Shown here: one piece after another, positions 33,898 to 43,348 of the stretch
How positions within the stretch are numbered: position 1 is the first letter of the stretch
Layout of the letters: every line of letters begins with the position of its first letter
DNA from: JANXQG01 sp964615095
GTDB taxonomy: Bacteria > Planctomycetota > Planctomycetia > Pirellulales > Thermoguttaceae
Direction of reading: 5' to 3'
Assembly (NCBI GenBank): GCA_964615095.1
Contig: CAZTPX010000026.1
Coordinates: 1 to 64,000 of the forward strand
Length of the DNA: 64,000 nt
Position numbers and translations under genes: made by a program
Notes under the pieces: model-generated
Told to the model about the DNA's origin: nothing
Databases searched by the model: none
What the model saw: the letters and a program-made list of their open reading frames with translations, nothing else

Positions 33898-36465
33898 CTA
33901 TTCCCCAGGCTTCTCCAGCAACCGCGCGCTTTTCGGATCGAGCCTGAGGGCATATGCCTCGCCGCTGGTGGCGAACGAGTAAACCAGCTTGCGCTTGGCG
34001 TCGTACATCCAGCCGGCACTGTAACCGTCGGGAACTGGGCCGGCGTCGAGCAGATAATACCTGTTCTGCGCACAGTCGTGAATCCGCGTGTAAGACTTGC
34101 CCGCCTTCGCATCGCCGACGCGGAGATTGTAGCCGATCAGCATCCAATCGGCGTGTTCCACGTAGGCCAGTTCACGCGTACATCCGGCGATCTTGCCGAG
34201 GTCCCGGTTCTCCGGCGCAAGCGTGGTCAACGTCTTGTCCGTGAAATCGAACGCCAAAAGGCTGCCGTTGCTCGTCTTGGCGTAGCCGCCGCCAAGGCCG
34301 CTGAAGATCAAGCGGTCTCGCTTGGAATCGTAGACCAGCCCGTGCGTGTCGCACCAGGGCACGAACAGTTTACCTTGCGGTTTCAGGTCCAGCCAGCCCT
34401 TGTGCCGATCGAAGAGCCAAAGGCCGGCGTCGTCGCCGCGGAGCTTCTGCGCCCAGGCGACCGCGCCGTGCGGAGAAGCACCCACGACAGTTCCACCCCA
34501 CGTGAACCGATAGGGCAAGGGGAGCTTCTCCAGCCGCAGCCAGTCCATGCGATCGGGGTCGTAAAGGTAGCCCCGGCCGGACACCATCAGCTTGCAGTTG
34601 GGGTCGTAGGCGTAGTGCTTGTAATTGTGGACGCTGATCCAGGGCCGGCCCTGGATCGACGAATCCATCGCCAGGGTCCCGTCGGCGGGACTGTTGCCGC
34701 CGTAGGATTCGTCCGCGTCGAAGCCCTCGACGGTCCGGCCCGAGACGGGCGAATAATGCATGACGGTGCTGGCCGAGCGCACGCAATGGCCACCGCCCCA
34801 GAGCAGGATCTGATCGCGGTCACAATCCCAGACGGAAGTGCTCCAGTCGCGGCCACGACAGCCGTAACTAGGATTTCGCGGGGCGGCAGGCAACTTGACC
34901 CAACGATTCGGCGGCAGCTCGTCCAGGCCCGTATTCGGTGGCGGGACGGCAACCTCACAAAACTCCGCGCGAAAACGGCTCACGCGGTAGAGGCGCTGGT
35001 TCGGAGCGGTGCCCAGTTTGGCCCGGGCTGCGGCGTCCGCGTGGACCGCGTCGACACTCAGAAGCCAGGTTTCGGCGGGCCGCTTCCAGCGGCACCAGTA
35101 CACGCCTCGCGTATCGCCGCCGGCAAGCACCAGGCGGTCGCCGGAGTCGGCGGCCAATGCCGGCGGTGAATAGCGATTGTTCCCTTCGGCACAATAGAAA
35201 TAGCCAACCGGCGCAATCTCGTCCTTACCAGTCTCGCCGCCCACCGACCAGTGTCCTGCCAGTTCCCATCGCTCGGCCGGCATGTCGTAGAGCCAGAGTT
35301 GAAGCGGGGTGATCAAGGAGTAAGGAACCGCGGCATAGTCCGTGCTGTTGGACTGCAAGTAGCCTTCGTAGAGGGCGATCTTGCCGCAGCGGGGCAGATA
35401 AACGAGCGCGTGCCCCGCGCGGGGGCTGGGGCAAAGGTCCGGCTTCGTGCGCCGCCAACTCCCCTTGTCCAGGTCCAACAGCCAGGTGTCGTTCATCAGG
35501 TAGTCCTGGTGGTCGCCGCCGAAAAGAACGAAGACTTTTTGCGCCGGATCGTAGACCAGCGGCGAGTTGCGGCGCGAGCAGGGAACGGGGTACTGGGCCT
35601 CGGCCAATTCCTCGACCTTGCGCTGGCAATTACGGGCCGCCCGCAGTGCGTCGAGCGTCTTGCTGTTACTGAGCAAGCCGGTCACGTCGTCGAGGCCCAC
35701 CGCCGCGTCTGCCGGGGGCAACTTCCTGACGGCCTCGCAGCGTTCAATCAGCGCGGCCCGTTCCGGCGTCGTGCCCATGCCGGCCGGATCGCGATACCAT
35801 GCCAGCCGGATGCGACCGATCAGATCGATCATCGCCTCCGTGAGGGCAACGAGTTGCTTATGCTTCTTGACAACCTTGGCATCGGCCACCTCGAGGCGGC
35901 GCCAGGTGCCTTTGGGGATGTCGAAGACGACCGTCCGCGACCAGCCGAGCTGGTTGCCCTTCTTCTCGGCGCCGACGGCGACCAGCCGTTTGCCCGCCGG
36001 ATCGCAGGCGAGTGTTTGCCAGGCCATGTCTGCCAGTTCCGCCGCGGGGTGATGTGACTTCCACGTCTTATCAACCGTGTTGAACTCGTACAAGACCGGC
36101 CCGGCCGACAGGCAGTAGATGGTCCGGTTCTCCGGATCGTAGGCGGTCTGGTAGTAGAATGCCGGCTGGCTATGAGGATTGTTGAAGTCACTCTTGAAAG
36201 GCTCGGCCCGGGAAAAGGCCGTCCATTGCCTGGCCTGTGGATCGAAGGCCTGCACGAAGGGAGCGTCTTTGGCCAGCCCGACGAGCAACATCTGTTTCAG
36301 GTCCGCGGCATAGACGAGCATCGCGCCGCTGCGTTGTCCCGTCTTCCCTTCGTCAACTTTGACCCACGAGTTGGCTTGCGGCGGCGAGTTCGGCAGCAAA
36401 GGATCTGAGGCCTGGGCAAAGCCCGCCGCGGTGACGAGGATCGAGAAAAGTACGAGGCGTTTCAT
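33898..36465 (-). CDS. Secreted kelch-type beta-propeller protein
   Basis: The start was set at ATG 36465 (MKRLVLFSILVTAAGFAQAS) after CAAGGAGAACTT; this gives a signal peptide and 855 residues. Kelch/galactose-oxidase-like blades include SPLVYDPAQKVFVLFGGDHQDYLMNDTW, SPRAGHALVYLPRCGKIALYEG and DQILLWGGGHCVRSASTVMHY, each with the Gly-Gly and distant Trp/Tyr of kelch repeats. It could be a binding or scaffold propeller; a copper site as in galactose oxidase is not evident. It is the first gene of a leftward unit with the CehA/McbA gene. Confidence 0.75.
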   Translation of the reverse strand: MKRLVLFSILVTAAGFAQASDPLLPNSPPQANSWVKVDEGKTGQRSGAMLVYAADLKQMLLVGLAKDAPFVQAFDPQARQWTAFSRAEPFKSDFNNPHSQPAFYYQTAYDPENRTIYCLSAGPVLYEFNTVDKTWKSHHPAAELADMAWQTLACDPAGKRLVAVGAEKKGNQLGWSRTVVFDIPKGTWRRLEVADAKVVKKHKQLVALTEAMIDLIGRIRLAWYRDPAGMGTTPERAALIERCEAVRKLPPADAAVGLDDVTGLLSNSKTLDALRAARNCQRKVEELAEAQYPVPCSRRNSPLVYDPAQKVFVLFGGDHQDYLMNDTWLLDLDKGSWRRTKPDLCPSPRAGHALVYLPRCGKIALYEGYLQSNSTDYAAVPYSLITPLQLWLYDMPAERWELAGHWSVGGETGKDEIAPVGYFYCAEGNNRYSPPALAADSGDRLVLAGGDTRGVYWCRWKRPAETWLLSVDAVHADAAARAKLGTAPNQRLYRVSRFRAEFCEVAVPPPNTGLDELPPNRWVKLPAAPRNPSYGCRGRDWSTSVWDCDRDQILLWGGGHCVRSASTVMHYSPVSGRTVEGFDADESYGGNSPADGTLAMDSSIQGRPWISVHNYKHYAYDPNCKLMVSGRGYLYDPDRMDWLRLEKLPLPYRFTWGGTVVGASPHGAVAWAQKLRGDDAGLWLFDRHKGWLDLKPQGKLFVPWCDTHGLVYDSKRDRLIFSGLGGGYAKTSNGSLLAFDFTDKTLTTLAPENRDLGKIAGCTRELAYVEHADWMLIGYNLRVGDAKAGKSYTRIHDCAQNRYYLLDAGPVPDGYSAGWMYDAKRKLVYSFATSGEAYALRLDPKSARLLEKPGE

Positions 36466-37079
36466 AAGTTCTCCTTGGCGGGCAGAGGATATGGCTCTCC
36501 GATTCCACGCAACATTCTTAATCTTGCGGTGGACGCCGGCTGAACACAAGATAAGCGATTAACCACGAAACACGAAACTCGCCCGTTCTTGCCCTCCCTC
36601 TGCCGTTGGAATGCCAACCACCCGAAAAATTAAAATCACATGTCTTCTAAGCAGTTTATCAAAAATGAAGAAGAGCTATACCAGTCTTATGGTGAAAGCT
36701 ACATAACCTATTGATAGTGAAAAACGACTATGAAAATCGCAAAAAACTGATTTCGGGCAAGGTCGGGCAAGAATCACCCATGAGGTTTGTATCAAAACCT
36801 TTTGTGCGGCTCGCCACTTCAAGTCCGTTGAGAATCCAGGCGATATGGCGCGCAAGCAACCCCGCGTAAGCCAGAAGTATTCCTCCGGGATCTTGTTGGT
36901 GTTGTCAATCCCTTTGGGAAGTCAGGAAGATCCGCGCAGGCGATTGCTCCAGCGGTCGTGTGGAGCGACGGCTCGACACACGGTTGCAACGGTGGTGTAT
37001 ATTGGAGATCCTTGAGGCGACTATGCGACAGTTATTGATTCGCCGATCCCTAGTACTTTGACTACACCGGGAAGTAATT
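36466..37079. other. 614-bp intergenic region with an AT-rich stretch
   Basis: This gap separates the divergent kelch-type and HzsA-related genes, so it must hold both promoters. Bases about 36620-36780 are markedly AT-rich compared with the window. A 56-codon frame (36845-37015, MARKQPRVSQ...) has no recognisable product. I see no tRNA, repeat or clear promoter. Confidence 0.5.
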
Positions 37080-39572
37080 ATGAGAAGGACTTTTTCCAAG
37101 CCCGTGTCCGTCGCCGCCCTGGCGGGCCTGTGCCTGTCTTCTGTCGCCCTCGCGACAGCCGCCGCCCCACCGGCCACACGCAACCCCTCTGCGGTCGTCG
37201 CCGAGGCCCTGGCTGGGCCAATGAAGAACGTACGGCAAATCGTCTTCGCCGTTCGGCTTCCCTACGACGACCCGCACTGGTACGCCAACATCGGCTACTA
37301 CTGCGACGATGAGCATCATAAGGCCTACGCGGGCAACGGAAAACCCGACGCGGGCAAGCTCTGCCTGTTGGACGTCCGTACCGCCAAGATCACAGTCCTT
37401 CTGGATGCCCGGGGCGGCTCGGTGCGGGACCCGCAGGTCCATTACGATGGCAAGAAGATTCTGTTCGCGTACCGCCAGAGCGGCACGGATTATTACCACC
37501 TCTACGAAATCAACGTCGACGGCTCCGGCCTGCGGCAAATCACGTCGGGCGAGTTCGACGACTACGAGCCGACCTACCTTCCCGACGGCGGGATCATCTT
37601 CGTCTCCACGCGCTGCCGCTGCTGGGTAAACTGCTGGATGACCCAGGTGGGCGTGCTCCATCGCTGCGAGGGCGACGGCGGCAATATTCGGCGGATCTCC
37701 TACAGCGGCGAACACGACAATACGCCCTGGATGTTGCCGGACGGCCGCATCCTTTACATGCGTTGGGAATATGTCGATCGCAGCCAGGTGGAGTTCCACC
37801 ACCTCTGGACCATGAACCCGGATGGAACCGGGCAAACGATCTTCTACGGCAACATGCACCCGGGCACTGTGATGCTCGACGCCAAGCCGATTCCCGGCAC
37901 ACAGCAGATCATCGCCAGCTTCTCGCCCGGCCACGGCGTAACGGACCACAAGGGCATTGCCACGATCGTGTCTCCGGCCGCAGGTCCCGACGATCTCAGG
38001 TCGGCCCGTGCGCTTCACAAGCCCCCGTTCATCGAGGACCCTTATGCGCTGTCGGAGGACTGCTTTTTGGCGGCCCGCGGCAAGCAAATCACGGTCTTCG
38101 ATGGCTCCGGCAACGCGGCCCCTCTTTTCACCTGGACGGGCGAAGGCGACATACGCGAGCCGCGGCCGGTGGTGCCCCGCCCGCGCGAGCCTGTGATCGC
38201 TCCGCGGGGCGATTGGAACAAACCCGCGGGCCAGTTCGTGCTGGCCGACGTGTACCAGGGCCGCAACATGCAAGGCGTGCGCCGCGGCGACATCAAGAAG
38301 CTGCTGGTCCTCGAACTCTTGCCCAAGCAAGTCAATTTCAGCGGCGGCCCGGACCTGGTGTCCTGGCTGGGCACGTTCACCCTGGAACGCGTGCTGGGCA
38401 CCGTACCAGTAGAAGAGGACGGATCGGCGCGGTTTGAAGCCCCGGCGGGCCGGCCGGTGTTCTTCGTCGCGCTGGACGAGAAGGACCTGTCGGTCAAACG
38501 CATGCACAGCTTCACGAGCGTGATGCCCGGCGAGACGTTAGCTTGTGTGGGCTGCCATGAGCCGAGAACCCGCACGCCGGATTCGCAGCGACACGCCGAT
38601 CTGGCGGCCTTGCATCGTCCGCCAAGTCGCATCGAGCCCTTCGGGGGCTTCCCCGACGTGTTGGACTTTCCCCGTGACATCCAGCCCATTCTCGACAAAC
38701 ATTGCGTCGAGTGCCATCGCCCCCAACGGCGCGACGGCCGCGTGTCCCTGGCTGGCGATCTCGGTCCCACCTGGTCCCAAAGTTTTTTCAGCCTCTTCGC
38801 CTACCGGCAAGTGGCCGACGGGCGAAACGGGCTGGGCAATTCCCCGCCGCGAAGCATCGGCAGTTCCGCTAGCCCGTTGCTGAAGAAACTCGACGTCAGC
38901 CATTACGGCGTGACGGTCACGCCGCGCGAGTGGCGTACGGTATGGCTGTGGATTGAAAGCGGGGCGCCGTACGCCGGCAGTTATGCCGGCTTGCGCAACC
39001 AGCGCGATCAAGAGAAGTCCCAGGCGGCGATCGCTGCGGTGTTCAAGGACGGAGCGGATGTGCTTCGTACACGCTGTGGCCAATGCCACGCTCTGGGAGA
39101 GAAGGCCGACGAGCAGGGCCGCCCGCTGCCGTCGCATTCGTACGGCCACCATCGCGGTAGCGTTGGGCGACCGACCGGGGCCTTTGAACGCATAGTCTTT
39201 GAGAACGATCCGATCGCCCGATACAGCGCGAACATCCTCTTGAATTTCAGCCGGCCGGCACTCTCGTCGCTCTTGCTCGGTCCGCTCTCGAAAAAGGCCG
39301 GCGGATATGCAAGCTGCGGCGAGATCTTCAAGGGCACCGGCGATTCCGATTACCAGCGCTTGCTCGGCCTGATCGAGAAGGCCAAGTCGGCCCTTGACGA
39401 GGAACCGCGCTACGCCACGCCCACGTTCAAGCCCAACCGCCAATACATCCGCGAGATGAAGAAGTACGGCATCCTGCCGCCGCAGTTCGACCTGGCAAAA
39501 GACCCGATCGACGTGTTCGAACTGGATCAAGCCTATTGGAGGGCGGCCTGGTACAGTCCGGACGGTCACTGA
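37080..39572 (+). CDS. HzsA-related beta-propeller protein with three CxxCH motifs
   Basis: The 830-residue protein starts after GGGAAG and has a signal peptide (cut near LATAAA). Residues about 60-330 form a TolB/PD40-like propeller (DPQVHYDGKKILFAYRQ, YEPTYLPDGGIIFVSTRC). CVGCH (489-493), CVECH (542-546) and CGQCH (666-670) are c-type heme or heme-like sites. The layout matches proteins annotated as related to hydrazine synthase subunit A, abundant in non-anammox planctomycetes. Here it stands alone without HzsB/C, so hydrazine synthesis is not implied. A periplasmic electron-transfer or redox role is plausible. C-terminal part: NRQYIREMKKYGILPPQFD. Confidence 0.85.
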   Translation: MRRTFSKPVSVAALAGLCLSSVALATAAAPPATRNPSAVVAEALAGPMKNVRQIVFAVRLPYDDPHWYANIGYYCDDEHHKAYAGNGKPDAGKLCLLDVRTAKITVLLDARGGSVRDPQVHYDGKKILFAYRQSGTDYYHLYEINVDGSGLRQITSGEFDDYEPTYLPDGGIIFVSTRCRCWVNCWMTQVGVLHRCEGDGGNIRRISYSGEHDNTPWMLPDGRILYMRWEYVDRSQVEFHHLWTMNPDGTGQTIFYGNMHPGTVMLDAKPIPGTQQIIASFSPGHGVTDHKGIATIVSPAAGPDDLRSARALHKPPFIEDPYALSEDCFLAARGKQITVFDGSGNAAPLFTWTGEGDIREPRPVVPRPREPVIAPRGDWNKPAGQFVLADVYQGRNMQGVRRGDIKKLLVLELLPKQVNFSGGPDLVSWLGTFTLERVLGTVPVEEDGSARFEAPAGRPVFFVALDEKDLSVKRMHSFTSVMPGETLACVGCHEPRTRTPDSQRHADLAALHRPPSRIEPFGGFPDVLDFPRDIQPILDKHCVECHRPQRRDGRVSLAGDLGPTWSQSFFSLFAYRQVADGRNGLGNSPPRSIGSSASPLLKKLDVSHYGVTVTPREWRTVWLWIESGAPYAGSYAGLRNQRDQEKSQAAIAAVFKDGADVLRTRCGQCHALGEKADEQGRPLPSHSYGHHRGSVGRPTGAFERIVFENDPIARYSANILLNFSRPALSSLLLGPLSKKAGGYASCGEIFKGTGDSDYQRLLGLIEKAKSALDEEPRYATPTFKPNRQYIREMKKYGILPPQFDLAKDPIDVFELDQAYWRAAWYSPDGH

Positions 39573-39769
39573 CGGACGAATGAACGAATAGGTCCGCCGC
39601 GCTTGCGGCCGCCCGCCGGGACGGTTATGATGAACCCGTGTTCGTGGCTGTCGGAAACCTCCAGCGGGATAGGGCTACCAAGATTCGAACGGTGGGCTTG
39701 GCAGGCCGGGCTGCGGTGGTTTCCGCAAAGAAACTTCGTCAAAGTGTCCACCGCAAGGCAGTCGATCCC

Positions 39770-40672
39770 ATGAGCAATGATGTTAACCCGTATCAAAGTC
39801 CGAACTTCGTCCCTCCGCAAGTCCATGCTGCTTGGAGCGCCGCCGCCCGCAGGCGCGTGGTGCCGTTCGCGTCGGCACATGGTTTGGCGGTTTTCGCGAT
39901 GATCATGATCGGCATCGTCTGCCTGGCGAGCCTGGCGCTGCTGATTTCATGTTTTCTGCAGATCGAATTGATTGACAAGGCGCGCCACGGCCATCGCATC
40001 ACGCAGCAAGAGGCGTTTGCGAACGATGCCCGCCACGCGCTCTTTGTCTTCGTTCGCGCGTTGGCGTATATCGTCAGCGGCATTGTCTTCCTCATTTGGT
40101 TCTACAAGGTATATCGCAATCTCCCTTCGCTGGGCGCGGCCCAGACCGAGCACTCTCCCGGTTGGGCGGTCGGGTGGTGGTTCATCCCTATCGCCGGCCT
40201 GATCGTGCCCTGTCAGATTGCGAAGGAGATCTGGAAAGGCAGCCATCCGGATAATCTGGCCGTGCGTTCCAAAGCCGCACTCGTCGGATCGCCGCTCGTT
40301 ACTGCCTGGTGGACGTTCTGGCTGATCATGATCGTGATCGGGACCTACTCGGCGTTTTCGAGGCCCAACATGAAATCTCTCGATCAGATCGTCGCCGCGA
40401 ATTGGGCAGGCATCTTCGCCATGGCGGCCACGCTGCCCGCCGGCGTGCTGGCTGTGCTTTTCGTCGCCAAGGTCGATTCCAACCAGACGCGACGGTACGA
40501 ACGTTGTTTGCGGCAAGAGGCTGGCGATGAACAAGCCGATTTCGATGACGCTCCCGTGCGTACGGGGCCGTCGGTTGGTAACGATGGAGCGTCGTTTGCC
40601 CCGCCCGCATCGCGCCCCCCGATGGCAACTGGCGGTGGTGAAAACATCGATGATTGGTTAGGGAAGCTATAG
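39770..40672 (+). CDS. DUF4328 membrane protein with NPYQSP N-terminus
   Basis: ATG 39770 gives 300 residues beginning MSNDVNPYQSPNFVPPQ. NPYQSP is a short motif found at the start of many planctomycete membrane proteins. Four membrane segments follow, with the DUF4328 core SPGWAVGWWFIPIAGLIVPCQIAKEIWKGS. The C-terminus (about 250-300) is acidic and disordered. The role is unknown; DUF4328 proteins are often found in small signalling or homeostasis settings. No Shine-Dalgarno is obvious, which is not unusual in this window. Confidence 0.85.
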   Translation: MSNDVNPYQSPNFVPPQVHAAWSAAARRRVVPFASAHGLAVFAMIMIGIVCLASLALLISCFLQIELIDKARHGHRITQQEAFANDARHALFVFVRALAYIVSGIVFLIWFYKVYRNLPSLGAAQTEHSPGWAVGWWFIPIAGLIVPCQIAKEIWKGSHPDNLAVRSKAALVGSPLVTAWWTFWLIMIVIGTYSAFSRPNMKSLDQIVAANWAGIFAMAATLPAGVLAVLFVAKVDSNQTRRYERCLRQEAGDEQADFDDAPVRTGPSVGNDGASFAPPASRPPMATGGGENIDDWLGKL

Positions 40673-40772
40673 CGAGCCGGGGGACCAAACGGGTCAAAAC
40701 CGTTTACGAAATCGTTCTGATCCCTTTTCTACGTCAACGGAAGGCAAGACTGACAAAAAGGGAGGTTATCCA

Positions 40773-41075
40773 ATGACATTGGTGAATTGCGATGAGTGCG
40801 GGCACAAAGATTCAGATCGTGCTTCGAATTGCCCAAACTGTGGAGCGCGCTTTGATCGCACAGACAAACGCTGGGAACTGATTCAAGCACTAGGCTTTGT
40901 TATTGGGTTTGTCGGTATCAGTATGGTGCTGTTCAATCTACTTTACTCCGTTACTCCTTCCGGGGTGAATTCTTCGGTTTTTAACGTTATTGGGATCATC
41001 GGCTGGACAATCATGGCTGCTAGTCTTGTTTTAGGTCTGATTGGCGGAATCGGCGCTTGGTGCCATCACGGATAG
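40773..41075 (+). CDS. Small zinc-ribbon membrane protein
   Basis: The 100-residue protein starts after GGGAGG. It has an N-terminal zinc ribbon (NCDECGHKDSDRASNCPNCGARF, four Cys as CxxC plus CxxC) and two membrane segments (LGFVIGFVGISMVLFNLLY and IIGWTIMAASLVLGLIGG). It is tandem to the DUF4328 gene with a 100-bp gap. The lower GC content and AT-rich codons suggest a different origin. Function unknown. Confidence 0.75.
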   Translation: MTLVNCDECGHKDSDRASNCPNCGARFDRTDKRWELIQALGFVIGFVGISMVLFNLLYSVTPSGVNSSVFNVIGIIGWTIMAASLVLGLIGGIGAWCHHG

Positions 41076-41249
41076 AATCGCTGGAAGTTAAGACCGGATG
41101 AACGTGGAGGTTTCGGCGGCAGCCTTGGCGCCCATTGGCACCCTCAACTGATTCAGAATGAGGAAAATAGTCTTGGACTTATCGAAACTGCCCATCTGGT
41201 CAGCATGCATTATAGCCCCGGCCGTTTTGCTGCTGAAAGAAGGAACTGC

Positions 41250-42686
41250 ATGACTGCACTCGGAACCATGACGCTGGCCCAACTCCAGAAACTCATCGCC
41301 GAAAACAAGGGCGAGTGGGAGAACGTCGAGTTCAAGAAGACCACCGGCGAATTGCACGGTGGGATGGAGACCCTTTGTGGATTCCTCAACGGTTCGGGCG
41401 GAAGAGTTCTCTTCGGCGTCAATTCCGTGGGAAAAGTCCTGGGGCAAGACGTGTCCGACGCCACTTTTCAGGAGGTGGCAAACGCGATTCGCAAGTTGGA
41501 GCCGCCTGCCTGGATCGAGCAGATTCGCGTTCCCGTGGCAGGCACGGCAGAAGTCCTGATGCTGCAAACAACACAACAGGCCGACGGACCCTACCTTTTC
41601 GACGGCAGACCGTACCAGCGGATCGGGAACACGACTTCTCGGATGCCGCAGGCGGAGTACGAGCGGCGACTACTAGCCCGTGCGAAGAACCAGCAGCGCT
41701 GGGAATATCAGCTAGCCGAGAAATACACGCTTGCCGACCTCGACATGGCGGAAGTCGAGCGGACGTTGCGTGCCGCCGTGCATCAGGGCCGATTGGAGAG
41801 TGCGCCGTCCGATCCCGTGGAGGGCCTGGACCGGCTGCAACTGCGCGTAGAAGGCCAACTCTTGCGTGCGGCGGTGGTGTTGTTCGGCCGCAAGCAAATG
41901 CCGCACTACCCGCAGTGCGCGTTGCGTTTGGCGCGTTTCAAGGGCACCGACAAGACCGAGTTTCTCGATAACCGGCAGTTGCACGGCCACGCGTTCCAAA
42001 TTCTGGACGAAGCCATGCACTTCATTCTGAGAAATATCCCCATTGCCGGGCGCATTGAATCCGGGAAGTTGGAGCGGCAAGACACGCCGCTGTATCCGCC
42101 ACTGGCCCTGCGAGAAGCCCTCGTCAACGCCCTCTGCCATCGGGACTACGCGATTCCGGGCGGGGCGGTGAACGTCGCCATCTACGACGATTGCCTTGAG
42201 GTCATTAGTACCGGTTTGTTGCCGGCGGGCATCACGGTCGCGGACCTGAAACGCAAGCACATATCGGTCCCGCGCAATCCGCTAGTTGCCGGGGCCTTCT
42301 ATCGGCGCGGACTGATCGAGCAGTGGGGCCGCGGCACGCAGAAGATCGTGGATTGGTGCGTGGCTACAGGTCAACCGGAACCGGAATTCGAGGAGCAAGC
42401 CGGTGCGGTCGTGGTGCGATTCCGGCCCAGCGGCTATCACCCCCCGCTTCGGGTAAGCCATGACTTAGGCGACAGACAGCGGCGGATTCTGCTGATTCTC
42501 TGCGACGGGAACGAACGCCGTTTTCAGGAGATTTACGCGCAAATCGACAATCCGCCCTCGGATCGCACGGTGCGGCAGGACTTGAATCTACTTCGGCAGT
42601 GGGGGTTGGTGGAGAGTTCGGGCCATGGTGCCGGCGCACGGTGGCGGCTTAGCGCATCCGAAGATGATAGGAATAAGGAAGAATAA
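41250..42686 (+). CDS. AlbA_2/Schlafen-type ATP-binding regulator with C-terminal winged helix
   Basis: From ATG 41250 (after GAAGGAA) the protein has 478 residues. Residues about 1-130 form the AlbA_2/Schlafen domain (VEFKKTTGELHGGMETLCGFLNGSGGRVLFGV). The middle has the HATPase-like block PPLALREALVNALCHRDYAIPGG and GAFYRRGLIEQWGRGTQKIV seen in putative transcriptional regulators of this class. The C-terminus (RRILLILCDGNERRFQEIYAQI...RTVRQDLNLLRQWGLVE) is a winged helix. It is expected to be a DNA- or RNA-binding regulator; in some genomes such proteins accompany mobile or defence regions. The 3' end runs into a 10-bp tandem array. Confidence 0.85.
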   Translation: MTALGTMTLAQLQKLIAENKGEWENVEFKKTTGELHGGMETLCGFLNGSGGRVLFGVNSVGKVLGQDVSDATFQEVANAIRKLEPPAWIEQIRVPVAGTAEVLMLQTTQQADGPYLFDGRPYQRIGNTTSRMPQAEYERRLLARAKNQQRWEYQLAEKYTLADLDMAEVERTLRAAVHQGRLESAPSDPVEGLDRLQLRVEGQLLRAAVVLFGRKQMPHYPQCALRLARFKGTDKTEFLDNRQLHGHAFQILDEAMHFILRNIPIAGRIESGKLERQDTPLYPPLALREALVNALCHRDYAIPGGAVNVAIYDDCLEVISTGLLPAGITVADLKRKHISVPRNPLVAGAFYRRGLIEQWGRGTQKIVDWCVATGQPEPEFEEQAGAVVVRFRPSGYHPPLRVSHDLGDRQRRILLILCDGNERRFQEIYAQIDNPPSDRTVRQDLNLLRQWGLVESSGHGAGARWRLSASEDDRNKEE

Positions 42687-42729
42687 GGAAGAATAAGGAA
42701 GGAATAAGGAAGTCGTCGTTTCCTTATTC
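42671..42729. repeat. GAATAAGGAA tandem array with inverted copy
   Basis: Four copies of GAATAAGGAA (three contiguous from 42671, a fourth at 42702) span the stop codon of the AlbA_2 gene. The fourth is followed by an 8-base loop and TTCCTTATTC (42720-42729), its exact complement, which could fold as a transcript-end hairpin. Each unit contains TAA. Confidence 0.8.
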
Positions 42730-42862
42730 TATTGGCAATGCTTTGGTCGGTGCCCCCCAAAGGATTGCGAGTGCAACCCGGAAGATCGGCCGGAGCCCGG
42801 GGACCGTTCATACCGACACCTTGGTAGCCAGAGAATTGTTGGACGAGCGATAGGAGCGAAAA

Positions 42863-43234
42863 ATGGCAGACCCTCAAGCTGTTATCGACGAAGCTAGGCC
42901 CATGCTGGAAGAGTTCCTCATCGACATCGGCCTCCATCGCGCAGGCACGCAAATGAATCTGGCTGAACTACTTGAGCCACTTAGCCGTTGGGTTGATGCC
43001 CAGGTACTCGCCGAAGACGACCGATACTTTTTAGCGTCACGGCTGGCTGCGTTCATCTGCGAATATCTAATTGAGGTGTGCTCCGGCCAGCGCGTGATTG
43101 AAGGTGGCTGTATCTTGATGCATGTTCGCATTCAGGAAGGCATAGTGCGGGAATTTGATCCCTATGCGATTGCGGTGGGGATGGCCACAAACCGGAACGG
43201 TCTGAAGGAATTCCTCGACATATTAGCTTCCTAG
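42863..43234 (+). CDS. Small soluble hypothetical protein
   Basis: The 123-residue acidic protein starts after GGAGCGAAAA. It appears all-helical (EARPMLEEFLIDIGLH, LAELLEPLSRWVDAQVL, FLASRLAAFICEYLIEV), followed by a strand pair (GCILMHVRIQEGIVREFD). There is no signal peptide and no recognised family. The predicted fold could be a small regulator or an immunity-type protein; nothing beside it confirms this. Confidence 0.55.
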   Translation: MADPQAVIDEARPMLEEFLIDIGLHRAGTQMNLAELLEPLSRWVDAQVLAEDDRYFLASRLAAFICEYLIEVCSGQRVIEGGCILMHVRIQEGIVREFDPYAIAVGMATNRNGLKEFLDILAS

Positions 43235-43348
43235 TCAGTAATTGCCCAACACACCACGACCGCAGGGCGAGTCGCCGCTTGATGGCACAGGCCGTAGAAG
43301 AATAGAACCATAGAACCTCAATCAATCCAGCCGGCTACAGAGAAGACA

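Noticed and set aside
36845..37015. Small gene in the 36.5-37.1 kb gap
   Set aside because: The 56-codon frame has no Shine-Dalgarno, no recognisable motif and sits in a region of odd base composition.
37080..39572. Anammox hydrazine synthase gene
   Set aside because: The protein resembles HzsA in layout only; no hzsB/hzsC or other anammox genes are present.
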